Of a stretch of DNA of 64,000 nt, positions 42,623-51,323 are shown in pieces. The DNA is from Nordella sp. HKS 07 (GTDB lineage: Bacteria; Pseudomonadota; Alphaproteobacteria; Rhizobiales; Aestuariivirgaceae), in the NCBI RefSeq assembly GCF_011046735.1, contig NZ_CP049258.1:1094001-1158000 (forward strand), in the 5' to 3' direction. How positions within the stretch are numbered: the stretch's first letter is position 1; the number at the start of each line of letters is the position of its first letter. The translations under genes and the position numbers were made by a program. The notes under the pieces were generated by a model. It saw only the letters and a program-made list of their open reading frames with translations. It made no database searches and was not told the DNA's origin.

Positions 42623-43048
42623 CTAAGCCGCATCCAGCATCTTGACGCTGCGCTTGCCGAAGCGGCTGCGCGCCGACTTGATGTCCGCTCCATGTGCGTC
42701 GATCCATTGGGCCAGTTCCGTCACCCGTTCGAGGAAGGCTATGCCCATCGGGGTCAGACTGTAGATCGTCCAGGACGGGAACGTGTCGGAATGGCGCCTC
42801 GCCACGAAACCGTTACGAATCAGCTGGCGCAGCGCCAGGCTGAACTTACGCTGTGACACATCGACGACGAAATCGCGCAGTTCGCTGAGGCGCGCCGGCG
42901 CTTCATTGAGATGCCATACCAGACGTAGCGTCGCATCGTCGCCCATGCGCTCGAAGAGTTCACGGATAATTGCACGGTGCTCGGTAGCGTGAGCCGACTT
43001 CACCTCGCGAACATTCGGCGAGCTTTCTTCCTTAATCAACGTCAACAT
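42623..43048 (-). CDS. HxlR-like winged-helix regulator without the signature cysteine
   Basis: A 141-residue regulator. Residues about 25-115 form the HxlR winged helix: IRELFERMGDDATLRLVWHL, then LSELRDFVVDVSQRKFSLAL (recognition helix) and NGFVARRHSDTFPSWTIYSL. The conserved N-terminal Cys of HxlR redox sensors is missing, so it probably responds to something other than quinones or aldehydes. It ends before the palindrome at 42589 and precedes the SDR on the same strand, which it may control. Confidence 0.75.
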   Translation of the reverse strand: MLTLIKEESSPNVREVKSAHATEHRAIIRELFERMGDDATLRLVWHLNEAPARLSELRDFVVDVSQRKFSLALRQLIRNGFVARRHSDTFPSWTIYSLTPMGIAFLERVTELAQWIDAHGADIKSARSRFGKRSVKMLDAA

Positions 43049-43229
43049 ATATATGGCGTCCCTATTCGCGCATGATCAGGAAACAGTCCGTAGCGGCCTT
43101 TCGTCCGATCACGCGCCAACTTGATCAAAATCGACCACGACATCATTTCCGCCCGACGCCGGTGGAATGATCGCGATCCCGGGTGAGATATAGGAGAGCC
43201 AAGTCGTCCCGCAAGAAGGGACAAGTTTG

Positions 43230-44555
43230 TCACTTATGAACATCGGCTGCGCTTCGCCGCGACGCCCCTCGCGTCATGTGTTTCGTGCTCACAACGCCGC
43301 GATCCGCGACATCGCGCGCTTTATCGTCCCGTCCCGATTGCGATCTGAACAGCCTCACGATCGCGTCAGCGGTCGCCGAATACTGGGTCCCGAGACGGGC
43401 CCGATCGAGTCCCCAGGGATTGGCGTCCGCGCCATGCATGATCAGCAGCAGCGCGTCCGACAGGACCTCGTGCCGCACGCCGCCGAGCCCGCGGCAGACC
43501 CGTGCCAGCCATCGCCGTTCGGCCAGCTCGAAATCGCGCATCATTGCCTGCCCCGCCGTCTCGTTCCGCATGGCTTGCATAGCCATTCCGATCATCTCTG
43601 TCCTCTTGTCGGCGCCCGCCAGCGCGCCGGCGATCAGCCGGATGAACGCGTCGAGCTGACATGGCGCGCTGCCCGGGTATTTCGCTTCGATTTCCTTGAG
43701 GATCGCCTCCGCCTCGGCCAGCGCCGCCTTGAAGCACTGAACGGCCAGATTCTCCTTGGATCCGAAATGCCGGTAGAGCGTCATCTTGTTGCTGTCGGCG
43801 GCCGCTGCGATCTCATCGACGCTCGCCGCCAGGATGCCATGCTTGTGAAAAAGGGCGCACCCCGCGGCGAGAATGCGGTCACGCGGCCTAGCGACGTGGC
43901 CCGGCGCCTCCGCCGGCTCCCACTTGCCCTGCGGCTCGCGTCGGGCGCGCGTGGCGAGGGGCGCGACCTTTGCCGGGCTCGCGGTGAACAGTTTCGTCAG
44001 GAAACGCGCGCATGTGATGAACAAGGCGCCACGGCCTCTCTTGTCGAGGCCCCAGGGATCGGCGCGCACCCCATAGGCGAGAAGCGCAAGTGCGGTCGCC
44101 AGGGCTTCCCCGTCGGCGGCGCCGGCCTTGCGGCAAATTCCGGCCAACCGCTTGCGATGCCGCGCGATGAAGCTGTCCAGAAGCGGGCGCGCGGCAGCAT
44201 CATCGCGTGCCTGGCGGAAGACGGCGAAGATGAGCTCGCTCCTACTGTCGGCACCGGCGCATCCGCCCGCCATCGTGCCGATCCAGTCATCGAGCGCCAA
44301 GGCAGGTTCCCCGCGCGTCTCGGCCGCGCGCCACTTGCCGTCGATCTCCTCGATCACCGCCTGCAGGCAGACGACTGCGAGTTTCTCCTTCGAGCCGAAA
44401 TGTCGGTATAGCGTCATCTTGTTGCTGTCGGCGGCCGCGGCGATCTCGTCGACGCCGACCCCCTTCACGCCGAGGCGCCCGAAGAGTTCGCACGCCGCCG
44501 CGATGATGCGTTCGCGCGGTTTGACATCACTGATAGCGCTCTTCCTCACATTCAT
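43230..44555 (-). CDS. fused tandem TetR regulator (two TetR domains in one chain)
   Basis: A 441-residue protein, twice the normal TetR length. Each half has a full TetR helix-turn-helix: residues about 13-60 and 222-270, both with VDEIAAAADSNKMTLYRHFG, followed by its own ligand domain (DSRSELIFAVFRQARDDAAA and DKRTEMIGMAMQAMRNETAG). The two DNA-binding stretches are nearly identical and the ligand domains clearly related, so the gene arose by internal duplication. A Pro/Arg/Lys linker (TRARREPQGKWEPAEAPGH) joins them. A TGTTAC-type palindrome lies 19-36 bp before its ATG. It could act as a covalent dimer. Control of the nearby porins is inferred from shared motifs. Confidence 0.85.
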   Translation of the reverse strand: MNVRKSAISDVKPRERIIAAACELFGRLGVKGVGVDEIAAAADSNKMTLYRHFGSKEKLAVVCLQAVIEEIDGKWRAAETRGEPALALDDWIGTMAGGCAGADSRSELIFAVFRQARDDAAARPLLDSFIARHRKRLAGICRKAGAADGEALATALALLAYGVRADPWGLDKRGRGALFITCARFLTKLFTASPAKVAPLATRARREPQGKWEPAEAPGHVARPRDRILAAGCALFHKHGILAASVDEIAAAADSNKMTLYRHFGSKENLAVQCFKAALAEAEAILKEIEAKYPGSAPCQLDAFIRLIAGALAGADKRTEMIGMAMQAMRNETAGQAMMRDFELAERRWLARVCRGLGGVRHEVLSDALLLIMHGADANPWGLDRARLGTQYSATADAIVRLFRSQSGRDDKARDVADRGVVSTKHMTRGASRRSAADVHK

Positions 44556-44573
44556 GAGCTTCCCGCTTGACTT

Positions 44574-44591
44574 TGTTACTGTTCAGTAACA
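44574..44591 (-). promoter_or_regulatory. TetR-type operator
   Basis: TGTTACTGTTCAGTAACA is an 18-bp palindrome (half-site TGTTACT). It lies 19-36 bp upstream of the tandem TetR ATG, the expected place for autorepression. The half-site TGTTAC recurs in the motifs before both porin genes. Confidence 0.7.
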
Positions 44592-44605
44592 TCATGTGAC
44601 TCGAT

Positions 44606-44638
44606 AGTAACATACTTGTTCGTGTGACCGACACCGTT
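44606..44638 (+). promoter_or_regulatory. shared porin/TetR motif, site 1
   Basis: AGTAACATACTTGTTCGTGT followed by GACCGACACCG. It matches the motifs at 45513 and 47195 in the common core ACATA-C/T-TTGTTC-N-TGT-N-AC. It is next to the TetR operator, on the upstream side. Confidence 0.55.
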
Positions 44639-45012
44639 TTTCCGAGCCGGACGTCGGCATGTTGACCGCTGCGCCAGGCAGAAGGCGCGTCAATGCGCCG
44701 CTCGAGCTCTAAGGAAGCGCGTGTCCCGAGGTTATGATGGCGAAATTGGGGCGAAATCTCTCTGCACAGAGAAACGATGAGAGAGACGCGACGCAAGATG
44801 ACTCGATCCATCGCGCCGGTGCGGCGCGATTCATCTCCCTGCACGCGTCGAACCGAGCGTCACTTCACCATCATGTGATCGATGCGGCGCCGAGCCGACG
44901 GAGAGCGCGCCGCGAATACAATTTGATACCCAATCTTCGTTGTCGGCATGACTCCAATTCCCTATATGCAAATCCGTGAAATCTTCAGAAATAAACTTCG
45001 TGGTAAGTGAGA

Positions 45013-45429
45013 ATGAGCCTCTCGACTCAGGAAAATGATTCAATGTCCTCGATGAATGCGGCGGTTGGCGGCGACGACTGCATTGTTGTGCGCGAGATAC
45101 TCTCGCGCCTGGGTGACAAATGGAGCGTGCGGGTCATTCATCAGGTCGCCGGAGAGCCCATCCGCTTCACCGATCTCAAGCGCAGGTTTGAGCAGGATTC
45201 GCCCATCTCGTCCCGCGTGCTGACCCGCACTTTGAAGCAGCTCGAGCGCGACGGCCTCGTTTCCCGTCGTGTTTTCCCAGTCGTTCCGCCGCGCGTGGAG
45301 TACAATCTGACTGAGCTCGGAAAGCAGTTTCTGCATTATGCGCAGGAGATCGTCGACTGGACGATTGAGCATCAGAACGCTTTCGAGGCGGCGCGCCGCG
45401 AGTTCGAAGCCCAGTCCGCCGAGCAGTAA
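45013..45429 (+). CDS. HxlR-family regulator
   Basis: A 138-residue HxlR protein. The signature Cys in GGDDCIVVREILSRLGDKWS is present. Winged helix follows: DKWSVRVIHQVAGEPIRFTD, then SRVLTRTLKQLERDGLVSRR and PPRVEYNLTELGKQ. A GTG at 45007 and an ATG at 45043 in frame are other possible starts; none has a strong ribosome site. It stands divergent from the TetR gene and 292 bp before porin 1, on the same strand. A role in stress control of the porins is possible; HxlR proteins commonly sense reactive aldehydes or quinones through the Cys. Confidence 0.85.
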   Translation: MSLSTQENDSMSSMNAAVGGDDCIVVREILSRLGDKWSVRVIHQVAGEPIRFTDLKRRFEQDSPISSRVLTRTLKQLERDGLVSRRVFPVVPPRVEYNLTELGKQFLHYAQEIVDWTIEHQNAFEAARREFEAQSAEQ

Positions 45430-45512
45430 TTTTAGCCTTTCGTTAATCGATGACGCCGCGGAATAGCGCCCTGCGTGGCATTTTTGCGCCCGCCGCCGCG
45501 ACGATGTGTTTA

Positions 45513-45544
45513 AGTTACATACTTGTTCCTGTTACCGAAACCGC
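45513..45544 (+). promoter_or_regulatory. shared porin motif, site 2 (porin 1)
   Basis: AGTTACATACTTGTTCCTGT followed by TACCGAAACCGC, 209 bp before the porin 1 ATG. The same core stands 205 bp before the porin 2 ATG and beside the TetR operator. TTGTTC could also be a -35 box, but no clear -10 was seen. Confidence 0.6.
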
Positions 45545-45721
45545 ACAACGGCCGGCAAATCGTCTTCCGCAACGCAGGCGGCAATTGCAATTGCACCATG
45601 CGAAAAGTATCCAGCGAGCAACCTCGATTCATAGATGAGAGGTTTGAGGCAATGTTCCCCAGGGGGAAATTTGCTGCACTATCGCAACACGGCGATTGTC
45701 GCTGTTTTGAGGGAGAATAGA

Positions 45722-46993
45722 ATGAACATGTTGAAGTGGGCGCTTCTCGGCAGCGCGGCTCTCGCCGTGACCGCCACCGCCGCTCGCGCCGACGAACTCG
45801 GCGCGCTCAAGGCTCAGATCGAAGGCCTGCAGTCGCGCGTGACGCAGCTCGAAGCTCAGCCGCAGGCCTCGATGCCGTCGGGCTACAGCCTGCTGTCGAT
45901 CCGCGACGGCCAGGGCAATTTCCAGGGCGTTCTGCCTGAGCGCGCTGCTGACCGTGTGCGTGATGATTCGGGCTTCACGCTTTCGGTCGTTCCGACCGCC
46001 GACGCGGCTCCCGCCGCAGAAGTCTCGGTGTCCGGCGAAATCCGCACCTCGTTGATCTACACGGACTTCCAGAACGACGACAACGCGGACATCAACGTCC
46101 GCGGCCGTATCTTCATCAAGGGCAAGGCCGACACGGCCGTCGGTGAAGTCGGTGGCTATTTCCGTCTCCAGGCCAATGGCGGTGGTGATTTCGGCGATTA
46201 TTCCGAAAACACCAAGATGAACAAGGCCTATGGCTGGTGGAAGTTCGCCCCGGAATGGGAACTGATGGCCGGCTACAACGACAACACCGGCGCCCTCCAG
46301 GTGGGTTGGGACTGGCTCGCGGCCACCGGCCCGGTCGCTTCCTTCGGTCCGTCGAACCCGATCAACGAGCAGATGCGCCTGACCTACTCGTCCGGTCCGC
46401 TCTCCTTCGCGATCGCGGTCGAAGATGCTGACAATGGCATCGAAGCCGACTTCACGAACGGCACCATCGAGGACGACTTTGGCGACAAGAGCGACCTCCC
46501 CAATGTTCAGTCCTACCTGATGTACTCGTCGGATGCCTTCACCGGGCAGATCGTCGGTCTCTATCAGAAGGATGACATCGGCGACAACGACGACTGGGCG
46601 ATCGGTGGCGGCGCCACGGTCGGCCTCGGCGAGATGTTCCAGCTGACGGCCGGCGCGGTCTATGGCGAAGGCACCGCGTCCTACGCCAACAACCTCGGCC
46701 CGCTCACCTCCGATGAAGAGTTCTGGGCCGGTTCGGTCGGCGTTCTTGCCAACCTCTCGGAAGACACCCGCCTCGAGCTGGGCGTCGGCTACGAAGACTA
46801 CGACCACTCCGGCACCGCCCTCGGCTTCGGCGGCGGCGTCTACTGGGATCCGGTCAGCCAGGTCACCCTGGGTGTTGGCGCCACCTACATCGACTACAAG
46901 GACGCCTTGGTTGCCGACGGCAACGAGATCGACGTGGTCGACAGCGAGGACAGCCTTCAGGTGTTCTTCGGCACCTGGCTGCGCTTCCCCTGA
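45722..46993 (+). CDS. outer-membrane porin (Porin_2 family), copy 1
   Basis: A 423-residue precursor. The signal peptide ends near residue 23 (ATAARA). A short coiled coil (ALKAQIEGLQSRVTQLEAQP) is typical of rhizobial porins and anchors to the peptidoglycan side. A repeated-strand barrel follows: VSGEIRTSLIYTDFQNDDNAD, GEVGGYFRLQANGGGDFGDY, LELGVGYEDYDHSG, ending FFGTWLRFP. ATG 45722 has GAGGGAG eight bases before it. The product is nearly a paralogue of porin 2. A strong terminator follows at 47067. It should admit small solutes. Confidence 0.93.
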   Translation: MNMLKWALLGSAALAVTATAARADELGALKAQIEGLQSRVTQLEAQPQASMPSGYSLLSIRDGQGNFQGVLPERAADRVRDDSGFTLSVVPTADAAPAAEVSVSGEIRTSLIYTDFQNDDNADINVRGRIFIKGKADTAVGEVGGYFRLQANGGGDFGDYSENTKMNKAYGWWKFAPEWELMAGYNDNTGALQVGWDWLAATGPVASFGPSNPINEQMRLTYSSGPLSFAIAVEDADNGIEADFTNGTIEDDFGDKSDLPNVQSYLMYSSDAFTGQIVGLYQKDDIGDNDDWAIGGGATVGLGEMFQLTAGAVYGEGTASYANNLGPLTSDEEFWAGSVGVLANLSEDTRLELGVGYEDYDHSGTALGFGGGVYWDPVSQVTLGVGATYIDYKDALVADGNEIDVVDSEDSLQVFFGTWLRFP

Positions 46994-47066
46994 TAAAGGG
47001 ACGCGGATTGTAATTTAGTGCCGGTGGTTCCCACTTCCGGCCCCTGAGTTCCGATCCCCTACAGGG

Positions 47067-47097
47067 ACCCCCGCAATGCGAATTGCGGGGGTTTCTT
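47067..47097 (+). terminator. rho-independent terminator of porin 1
   Basis: ACCCCCGCAAT, loop GCGA, ATTGCGGGGGT, then TTCTTTT. An 11-bp GC-rich stem with a T run. Confidence 0.85.
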
Positions 47098-47194
47098 TTG
47101 AGTCACAGCGAGACAACAAAGGAACCCTCCCGTAACCGATAACTCAACGCATGCGACTCCCATGCATTGGTGTTCTCTTATCGCCGCGACGCCG

Positions 47195-47228
47195 AAGCAC
47201 ATATTTGTTCCTGTTACAAATACCCCAC
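47195..47228 (+). promoter_or_regulatory. shared porin motif, site 3 (porin 2)
   Basis: AAGCACATATTTGTTCCTGT followed by TACAAATACCCCAC, 205 bp before the porin 2 ATG. It shares ACATA-T/C-TTGTTCCTGTTAC with the site before porin 1. Confidence 0.6.
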
Positions 47229-47399
47229 AGGCGAAATCAATCGGCATCATGCGCGCGCTGAGCAATTGTGTTTCATCGAGCCTCGGATAAGTATCCGCAC
47301 AACCTCAATTCATTGAGTGGGGGTTGAGACCGCGCCCATCCGGAGTGTTGTCTCAGAATAGCAACACGGCGCTCTTCGCTGTATTGATGGAGTTTAGGA

Positions 47400-48665
47400 A
47401 TGAACATGATGAAGTGGGCGCTTCTCGCTGGCGCCGCGGTTGCCGTGACGGCCACCGCCGCGCGTGCCGACGATCTCGGCGCGCTCAAGACGCAGATCGA
47501 GGCGCTGCAGAACCGCGTATCGGAGCTCGAGGCGCAGCCGCAGGCTTCGATGCCGTCGGGTTATAGCCTGCTTTCGATCCGCGACGGCCAGGGTAATTTC
47601 GCGGGCGCAGCCCCCGAACGCGCCGCCGACCGCATCCGCGAGGAATCGGGCTTCACGCTCTCGGTCGTTCCGACCGCCGATGTGGCGCCCACCGCCGAAG
47701 TGTCGGTGTCCGGTGAAATCCGCACCGCCCTCCTCTATACGGACTTCCAGGATGACGACAACGCGGACATCAATGTCCGCGGCCGTATCTTCATCCGTGG
47801 CAAGGCCGACACGGCGGTCGGCGAAGTCGGCGGCTACTTCCGTCTCCAGGCCAATGGCGGCGGCGATTTTTCGGACTACTCCGAAAACGTCAAGATGAAC
47901 AAGGCCTATGGCTGGTGGAAGTTCGCGCCTGACTGGGAGCTCCTGGCCGGCTACAATGACAACACCGCCGCGCTGCAGACGAGCTGGGACTGGCTTGCCG
48001 CCACCGGCCCGACCCGCACCTTCGGTCCGTCCAACCCCTATAACGAGCAGATTCGGCTCACCTACGCCTCCGGACCGCTCTCCTTCGCGATCGCGGTCGA
48101 GGATGCCGATGCCGGCGTCAAGTGGGAGAACGGCGAGATCGTCGACGCGTCGGCGGATCGCGGCGACCTCCCGTCGGTGCAGAGCTATCTCATGTACTCG
48201 ACCGACAGCATCACCGGCCAGATCGTCGGCCTCTATCAGACCGATGATCTCGGCGACAAGGACGACTGGGCGATCGGCGGCGGCGCGGCGCTCCAGATCA
48301 CCGACGGCATCCAGCTGATGGGCGCGGCGGTCTATGGTGAAGGCACGTCGAGCTTCGCCGGCAACCTCGAGCCGATCACCGCGGACGAGGAATTCTGGTC
48401 GGGCTCCGTCGGCGTTCTCGCCAACCTCTCCGATGACACCCGCCTCGAGCTGGGCGTCGGCTATGAGGACTATGACCACGCCGGCAAGGCGCTGGGCTAC
48501 GGCGGCGGCGTCTACTGGGATCCGGTCAGCCAGGTCACCCTGGGCGTCGGCGCGACCTATATCGACTATAAGAACGCCTCCGTCATCGACGATGGCAAGA
48601 TCGACAATATCGACAACGACAACAGCCTCGAAGTGTTCTTCGGAACCTGGCTGCGCTTCCCGTAA
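47400..48665 (+). CDS. outer-membrane porin (Porin_2 family), copy 2
   Basis: A 421-residue paralogue of porin 1, from the signal peptide (WALLAGAAVAVTATAARA) and coiled coil (ALKTQIEALQNRVSELEAQP) to the closing FFGTWLRFP. The barrel strands match almost one for one. Two surface-loop regions differ most: around GVKWENGEIVDASADRGD (shorter than in copy 1) and YKNASVIDDGKIDNIDND. The pair may therefore have different permeability. The gene has its own terminator at 48686. ATG 47400 has GATGGAG before it. Confidence 0.93.
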   Translation: MNMMKWALLAGAAVAVTATAARADDLGALKTQIEALQNRVSELEAQPQASMPSGYSLLSIRDGQGNFAGAAPERAADRIREESGFTLSVVPTADVAPTAEVSVSGEIRTALLYTDFQDDDNADINVRGRIFIRGKADTAVGEVGGYFRLQANGGGDFSDYSENVKMNKAYGWWKFAPDWELLAGYNDNTAALQTSWDWLAATGPTRTFGPSNPYNEQIRLTYASGPLSFAIAVEDADAGVKWENGEIVDASADRGDLPSVQSYLMYSTDSITGQIVGLYQTDDLGDKDDWAIGGGAALQITDGIQLMGAAVYGEGTSSFAGNLEPITADEEFWSGSVGVLANLSDDTRLELGVGYEDYDHAGKALGYGGGVYWDPVSQVTLGVGATYIDYKNASVIDDGKIDNIDNDNSLEVFFGTWLRFP

Positions 48666-48685
48666 GGGCGATATGCATCACGCAG

Positions 48686-48717
48686 ACCCCCGCAATGCGA
48701 GTTGCGGGGGTTTTTTA
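48686..48717 (+). terminator. rho-independent terminator of porin 2
   Basis: ACCCCCGCAA, loop TGCGAG, TTGCGGGGGT, then TTTTTTA. A 10-bp GC stem and a strong T run. The stop codon of the TetR remnant on the other strand lies in the same T run. Confidence 0.88.
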
Positions 48718-48953
48718 TTTGGCGCGCGTCAGATGCCCGGTCATGGCGAGCTCCAGGCCGCGGCGTATCTCCCTGGCATGCCGCTCGAAGCTCATCTGGT
48801 CGTCGGCGATGTAATAGTCGAAGAGCATGTGCTTCATCGCCTTGAGATAATAGCCGAGTTCGGCCGGATCGACGTCGCTCTGGAGATCACCACGCGCTTT
48901 GAGCGCCGCGAGCGTCTCGACGAAGAGCTCGCGCAGCGACGGCGCCGTCGAGG
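48715..48953 (-). pseudogene. C-terminal remnant of a TetR regulator
   Basis: The frame reads PSLRELFVETLAALKARGDL, then SDVDPAELGYYLKAMKHMLF and HAREIRRGLELAMTGH, which is the usual end of a TetR ligand domain. No helix-turn-helix is present. At about 48950 the sequence turns into unrelated DNA: the upstream part of the open frame (48954-49173) is only the antisense of an ABC ATPase tail. Confidence 0.65.
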
Positions 48954-49198
48954 TCATGATCCGGCCCGAGGATATAAGAGTGGGTCGCAAAGGGTCCGAC
49001 CCGGAGATGACACTGCCCGCCACGCTCATCAACCAGGTCTTCCAGGGCTCCTTCCTCAAGCTCACTTTCGCCGACGCGGCCGGCCGCCAGTACATTGCCA
49101 CACAGGGCGACAGCGCGCGAAGCCGGACTTTCGCGCCGGGCGAGACGATCGATCTTGCCTGGGACAGCGACAAGGCCGTGGTCTTCGATATCGGTTAG
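48945..49198 (+). pseudogene. C-terminal (TOBE) remnant of an ABC transporter ATPase
   Basis: The frame reads VEVMIRPEDIRVGRKGSD, LPATLINQVFQGSFLKLTFA and TIDLAWDSDKAVVFDIG, the TOBE domain at the end of PotA/spermidine-type ABC ATPases. The nucleotide-binding domain is missing. It begins at the same point where the TetR remnant on the other strand ends, so both genes were cut by one deletion or rearrangement. Confidence 0.65.
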
Positions 49199-49989
49199 GC
49201 CATCGACTTGCGCGCCGTGAGACGGAAAATCGGCTGGCGCACCTCGATGCCCTTTTCACCTGTCGCATCATGGAGCCGCGCGAGCTGCGCCCACGCCCGA
49301 TCGATGGAGAAATCCGGGACAATGAAGGGCAGGCTCTTCAGATACCAGGCGAATGCGCCGACATCGGCGAAACGCATGAGCTGAGCGCCTTGCGCCTGCT
49401 CCTCGATCGCGAATCCGGCTTCGATGATCTGGCGGATGGCGAAATCCAGATCCCATGCCTTCGCGATCGGCGGCGACGTCTCGCCGAGGAGACGATGAAA
49501 ATCCCGGGCAATGGTGGAGGCGACCTGCTGGGTGACGAAGCATCCGCCGGGCGTCAGAATGCGCAGCACCTCGCTGGCCACATAGGATTCATGCCGGTTG
49601 ACCACCAGATGAAAGGAACCGTCGGGAAAAGGCAGCTCGCCTTCCTCCGCCCCCTCCTCCTGCTCGATATTCTCCGGCGCGCCGTCGACCGCGATGACTT
49701 CGATGCCAAGCGGTGACAGCCGCGCTTTTGCCACCGGCACATTCGGTGCCCAGCCTTCCGTCGCCACGACCCGTCCGGGCAGGCGCCGCGCGCTCAACCA
49801 TTCGCCGCCGCCGGTTCCCATGTCGAGAAGATCGGGAGACACTGCCGCCATGGCATCGACAAGGGTGCCGAAATCCCAGGGCTCCTCGGTGACGATCCGC
49901 CCGCCATAGGAATGGTCCCAGCCTTCGAAAGGCCGCTGACGCGCTTCCGCCATGAGATCGTCGAATTTCCCCACCTTCACTGCCCCCAT
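49195..49989 (-). CDS. SAM-dependent methyltransferase
   Basis: A 264-residue class I methyltransferase. Motif I is DLLDMGTGGGEWL, an acidic end of strand beta-2 is ATEGWAPN, and PFPDGSFHLVVNRHESY with LRILTPGGCFVTQQV gives motifs II and III. ATG 49989 has AAGGT upstream; an ATG at 50007 in frame is an alternative. No signal peptide. Substrate unknown; the family often acts on small molecules or tRNA/rRNA. The stop overlaps that of the TOBE remnant on the other strand by four bases. It is divergent from the GH3 gene. Confidence 0.85.
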   Translation of the reverse strand: MGAVKVGKFDDLMAEARQRPFEGWDHSYGGRIVTEEPWDFGTLVDAMAAVSPDLLDMGTGGGEWLSARRLPGRVVATEGWAPNVPVAKARLSPLGIEVIAVDGAPENIEQEEGAEEGELPFPDGSFHLVVNRHESYVASEVLRILTPGGCFVTQQVASTIARDFHRLLGETSPPIAKAWDLDFAIRQIIEAGFAIEEQAQGAQLMRFADVGAFAWYLKSLPFIVPDFSIDRAWAQLARLHDATGEKGIEVRQPIFRLTARKSMA

Positions 49990-50068
49990 TAAGACCTTGA
50001 TCACCATAATGGGCTGACATATCAGCAAAGAGCACCGCGGCAAGCCGCTTTGCGCAAAGGACCAGAAG

Positions 50069-51202
50069 ATGGACTTGGAATTCGATCTCGGCCGTGGCCC
50101 GCAGTCTTTTGGCCATCGCTTCCTCATCGGCCTGCAGCAGAGCCCGGTGCTCGGCGATCATGACAAGAAGCTGCTTTCGACGCTGCGTCCGGCGGGCGTC
50201 GTGCTGTTCCGCGCCAATTTCCTCGCCAACGCGCCTTATGACGAATGGCTCGCCTCGCATGCGAAACTGCTGGCCGATGTGCGCGACTATATCGGCCGCG
50301 ACGAGGTGCTGATCTGCATCGACCATGAAGGCGGCGGCGTGCTGCGCCCGCCCGCCCCCATCACGCCCTTCGCCTATGCACGCGAATGGCCGGCCCAGGC
50401 TGGGGCGGTCGGCCGCGCCATGGGCGTCGAATTGCGCCATCTCGGCTTCAACGTGAATTTCGCGCCGGTGCTCGATGTCAATTCCAACCCGGCCAATCCG
50501 GTCATCGGCCCGCGCTCCTTCGGCACGACGCCTGAAGCCGTGGCAGCTCCGGCGCGCCATTTTCTCGACGCCATGCAGGCGGAGGGCGTGCTCGGCTGCC
50601 CCAAGCATTTTCCCGGCCACGGCGACACCGGAGTCGACTCGCATTATTCACTGCCGGTGATCGATGTCGATCCCGACACCTTCCGCAAGCGCGAGATCGA
50701 AGCCTTCCGCACCTTCACCGATGCCAGGACGCGCCTGTTCATGACCGCCCATATCGTCGTTTCGCAGGTCGATCCCGGCATCCCCGCCACCATGTCGCGG
50801 GTGATCCTCAATGACATCCTGCGCGGAGAGCTCGGCTACAAGGGCGTTGTTGTCACCGACGATCTCGGCATGGCGGCGATCTCCTCCAAGCTCGATCAGC
50901 CGGAGACGACGCAGCGCATCGTCAATGCCGGCGCCGACCTTCTGTGCATGTGCGCCTATTGGGCCGACACGTCGCGCATCCTGAGGATGATCGACTTCAT
51001 GCAGGCCGGGCTGAAGGACGGCACGCTCAAGGAGGAGACTTTCCGCACGTCCCATGAGCGGGTGGCCGCCCTTCTCGCCGACGCCCCCAGGCACGACGTC
51101 AAAAGGCTCGGCGAACAGACTTACGAGCAGCATGCCGCTCTTGCCCCCTTGCGGCCCCGCGCACCCGTCCCGGCCAACGCCACGGGCGCGGCGAAGATCT
51201 AG
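50069..51202 (+). CDS. glycoside hydrolase family 3 (NagZ-like beta-N-acetylhexosaminidase)
   Basis: A 377-residue single-domain GH3 enzyme. The N-terminal barrel carries LICIDHEGGGVLRPP, NVNFAPVLDVNSNPANPVIG (substrate site) and the diagnostic NagZ-type KHFPGHGDTGVDSHYSLP (His/Asp general acid loop) near residue 178. The catalytic nucleophile Asp is in VVVTDDLGMAAI. Cytoplasmic, no signal. It probably releases N-acetylglucosamine from peptidoglycan fragments during recycling. It differs from E. coli NagZ in length (377 versus about 340) by a longer tail. Its promoter region is shared with the divergent methyltransferase gene. Confidence 0.85.
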   Translation: MDLEFDLGRGPQSFGHRFLIGLQQSPVLGDHDKKLLSTLRPAGVVLFRANFLANAPYDEWLASHAKLLADVRDYIGRDEVLICIDHEGGGVLRPPAPITPFAYAREWPAQAGAVGRAMGVELRHLGFNVNFAPVLDVNSNPANPVIGPRSFGTTPEAVAAPARHFLDAMQAEGVLGCPKHFPGHGDTGVDSHYSLPVIDVDPDTFRKREIEAFRTFTDARTRLFMTAHIVVSQVDPGIPATMSRVILNDILRGELGYKGVVVTDDLGMAAISSKLDQPETTQRIVNAGADLLCMCAYWADTSRILRMIDFMQAGLKDGTLKEETFRTSHERVAALLADAPRHDVKRLGEQTYEQHAALAPLRPRAPVPANATGAAKI

Positions 51203-51323
51203 TCTAACAGCCGAGGCATGACCTGACGTCGCCTTGCGACATGAAGATTATTGGTAAGCCGAGCGACCACTATGCTGCGGTGCCCGTGCGCTGTCTGTGC
51301 AAAATCGACACTACGGAGTAGTC

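Larger units (their letters stand above)
44556..45012. other. intergenic region between the TetR and HxlR genes
   Basis: Holds the TetR operator at 44574 and the porin-like motif at 44606 (listed separately). The rest, 44640-45012, has no gene with a ribosome site or family motif that I can support; short frames on both strands look like chance. Confidence 0.4.
46994..47399. other. intergenic region between the two porin genes
   Basis: Contains the porin 1 terminator (47067-47097), the shared motif (47195-47228) and a leader resembling that of porin 1: both leaders share AACCTC-A/G-ATTCAT and CAACACGGCG before the ribosome site. No gene is seen in it. Confidence 0.6.

Noticed and set aside
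43227-44411. 394-codon plus-strand frame opposite the tandem TetR gene
   Set aside because: Shadow frame in high-GC DNA; no start signal, no domain, Arg/Gly-rich composition.
45629-48479. Long minus-strand frames opposite both porins
   Set aside because: Antisense to two clear porin genes. They resemble each other only because the porins do.
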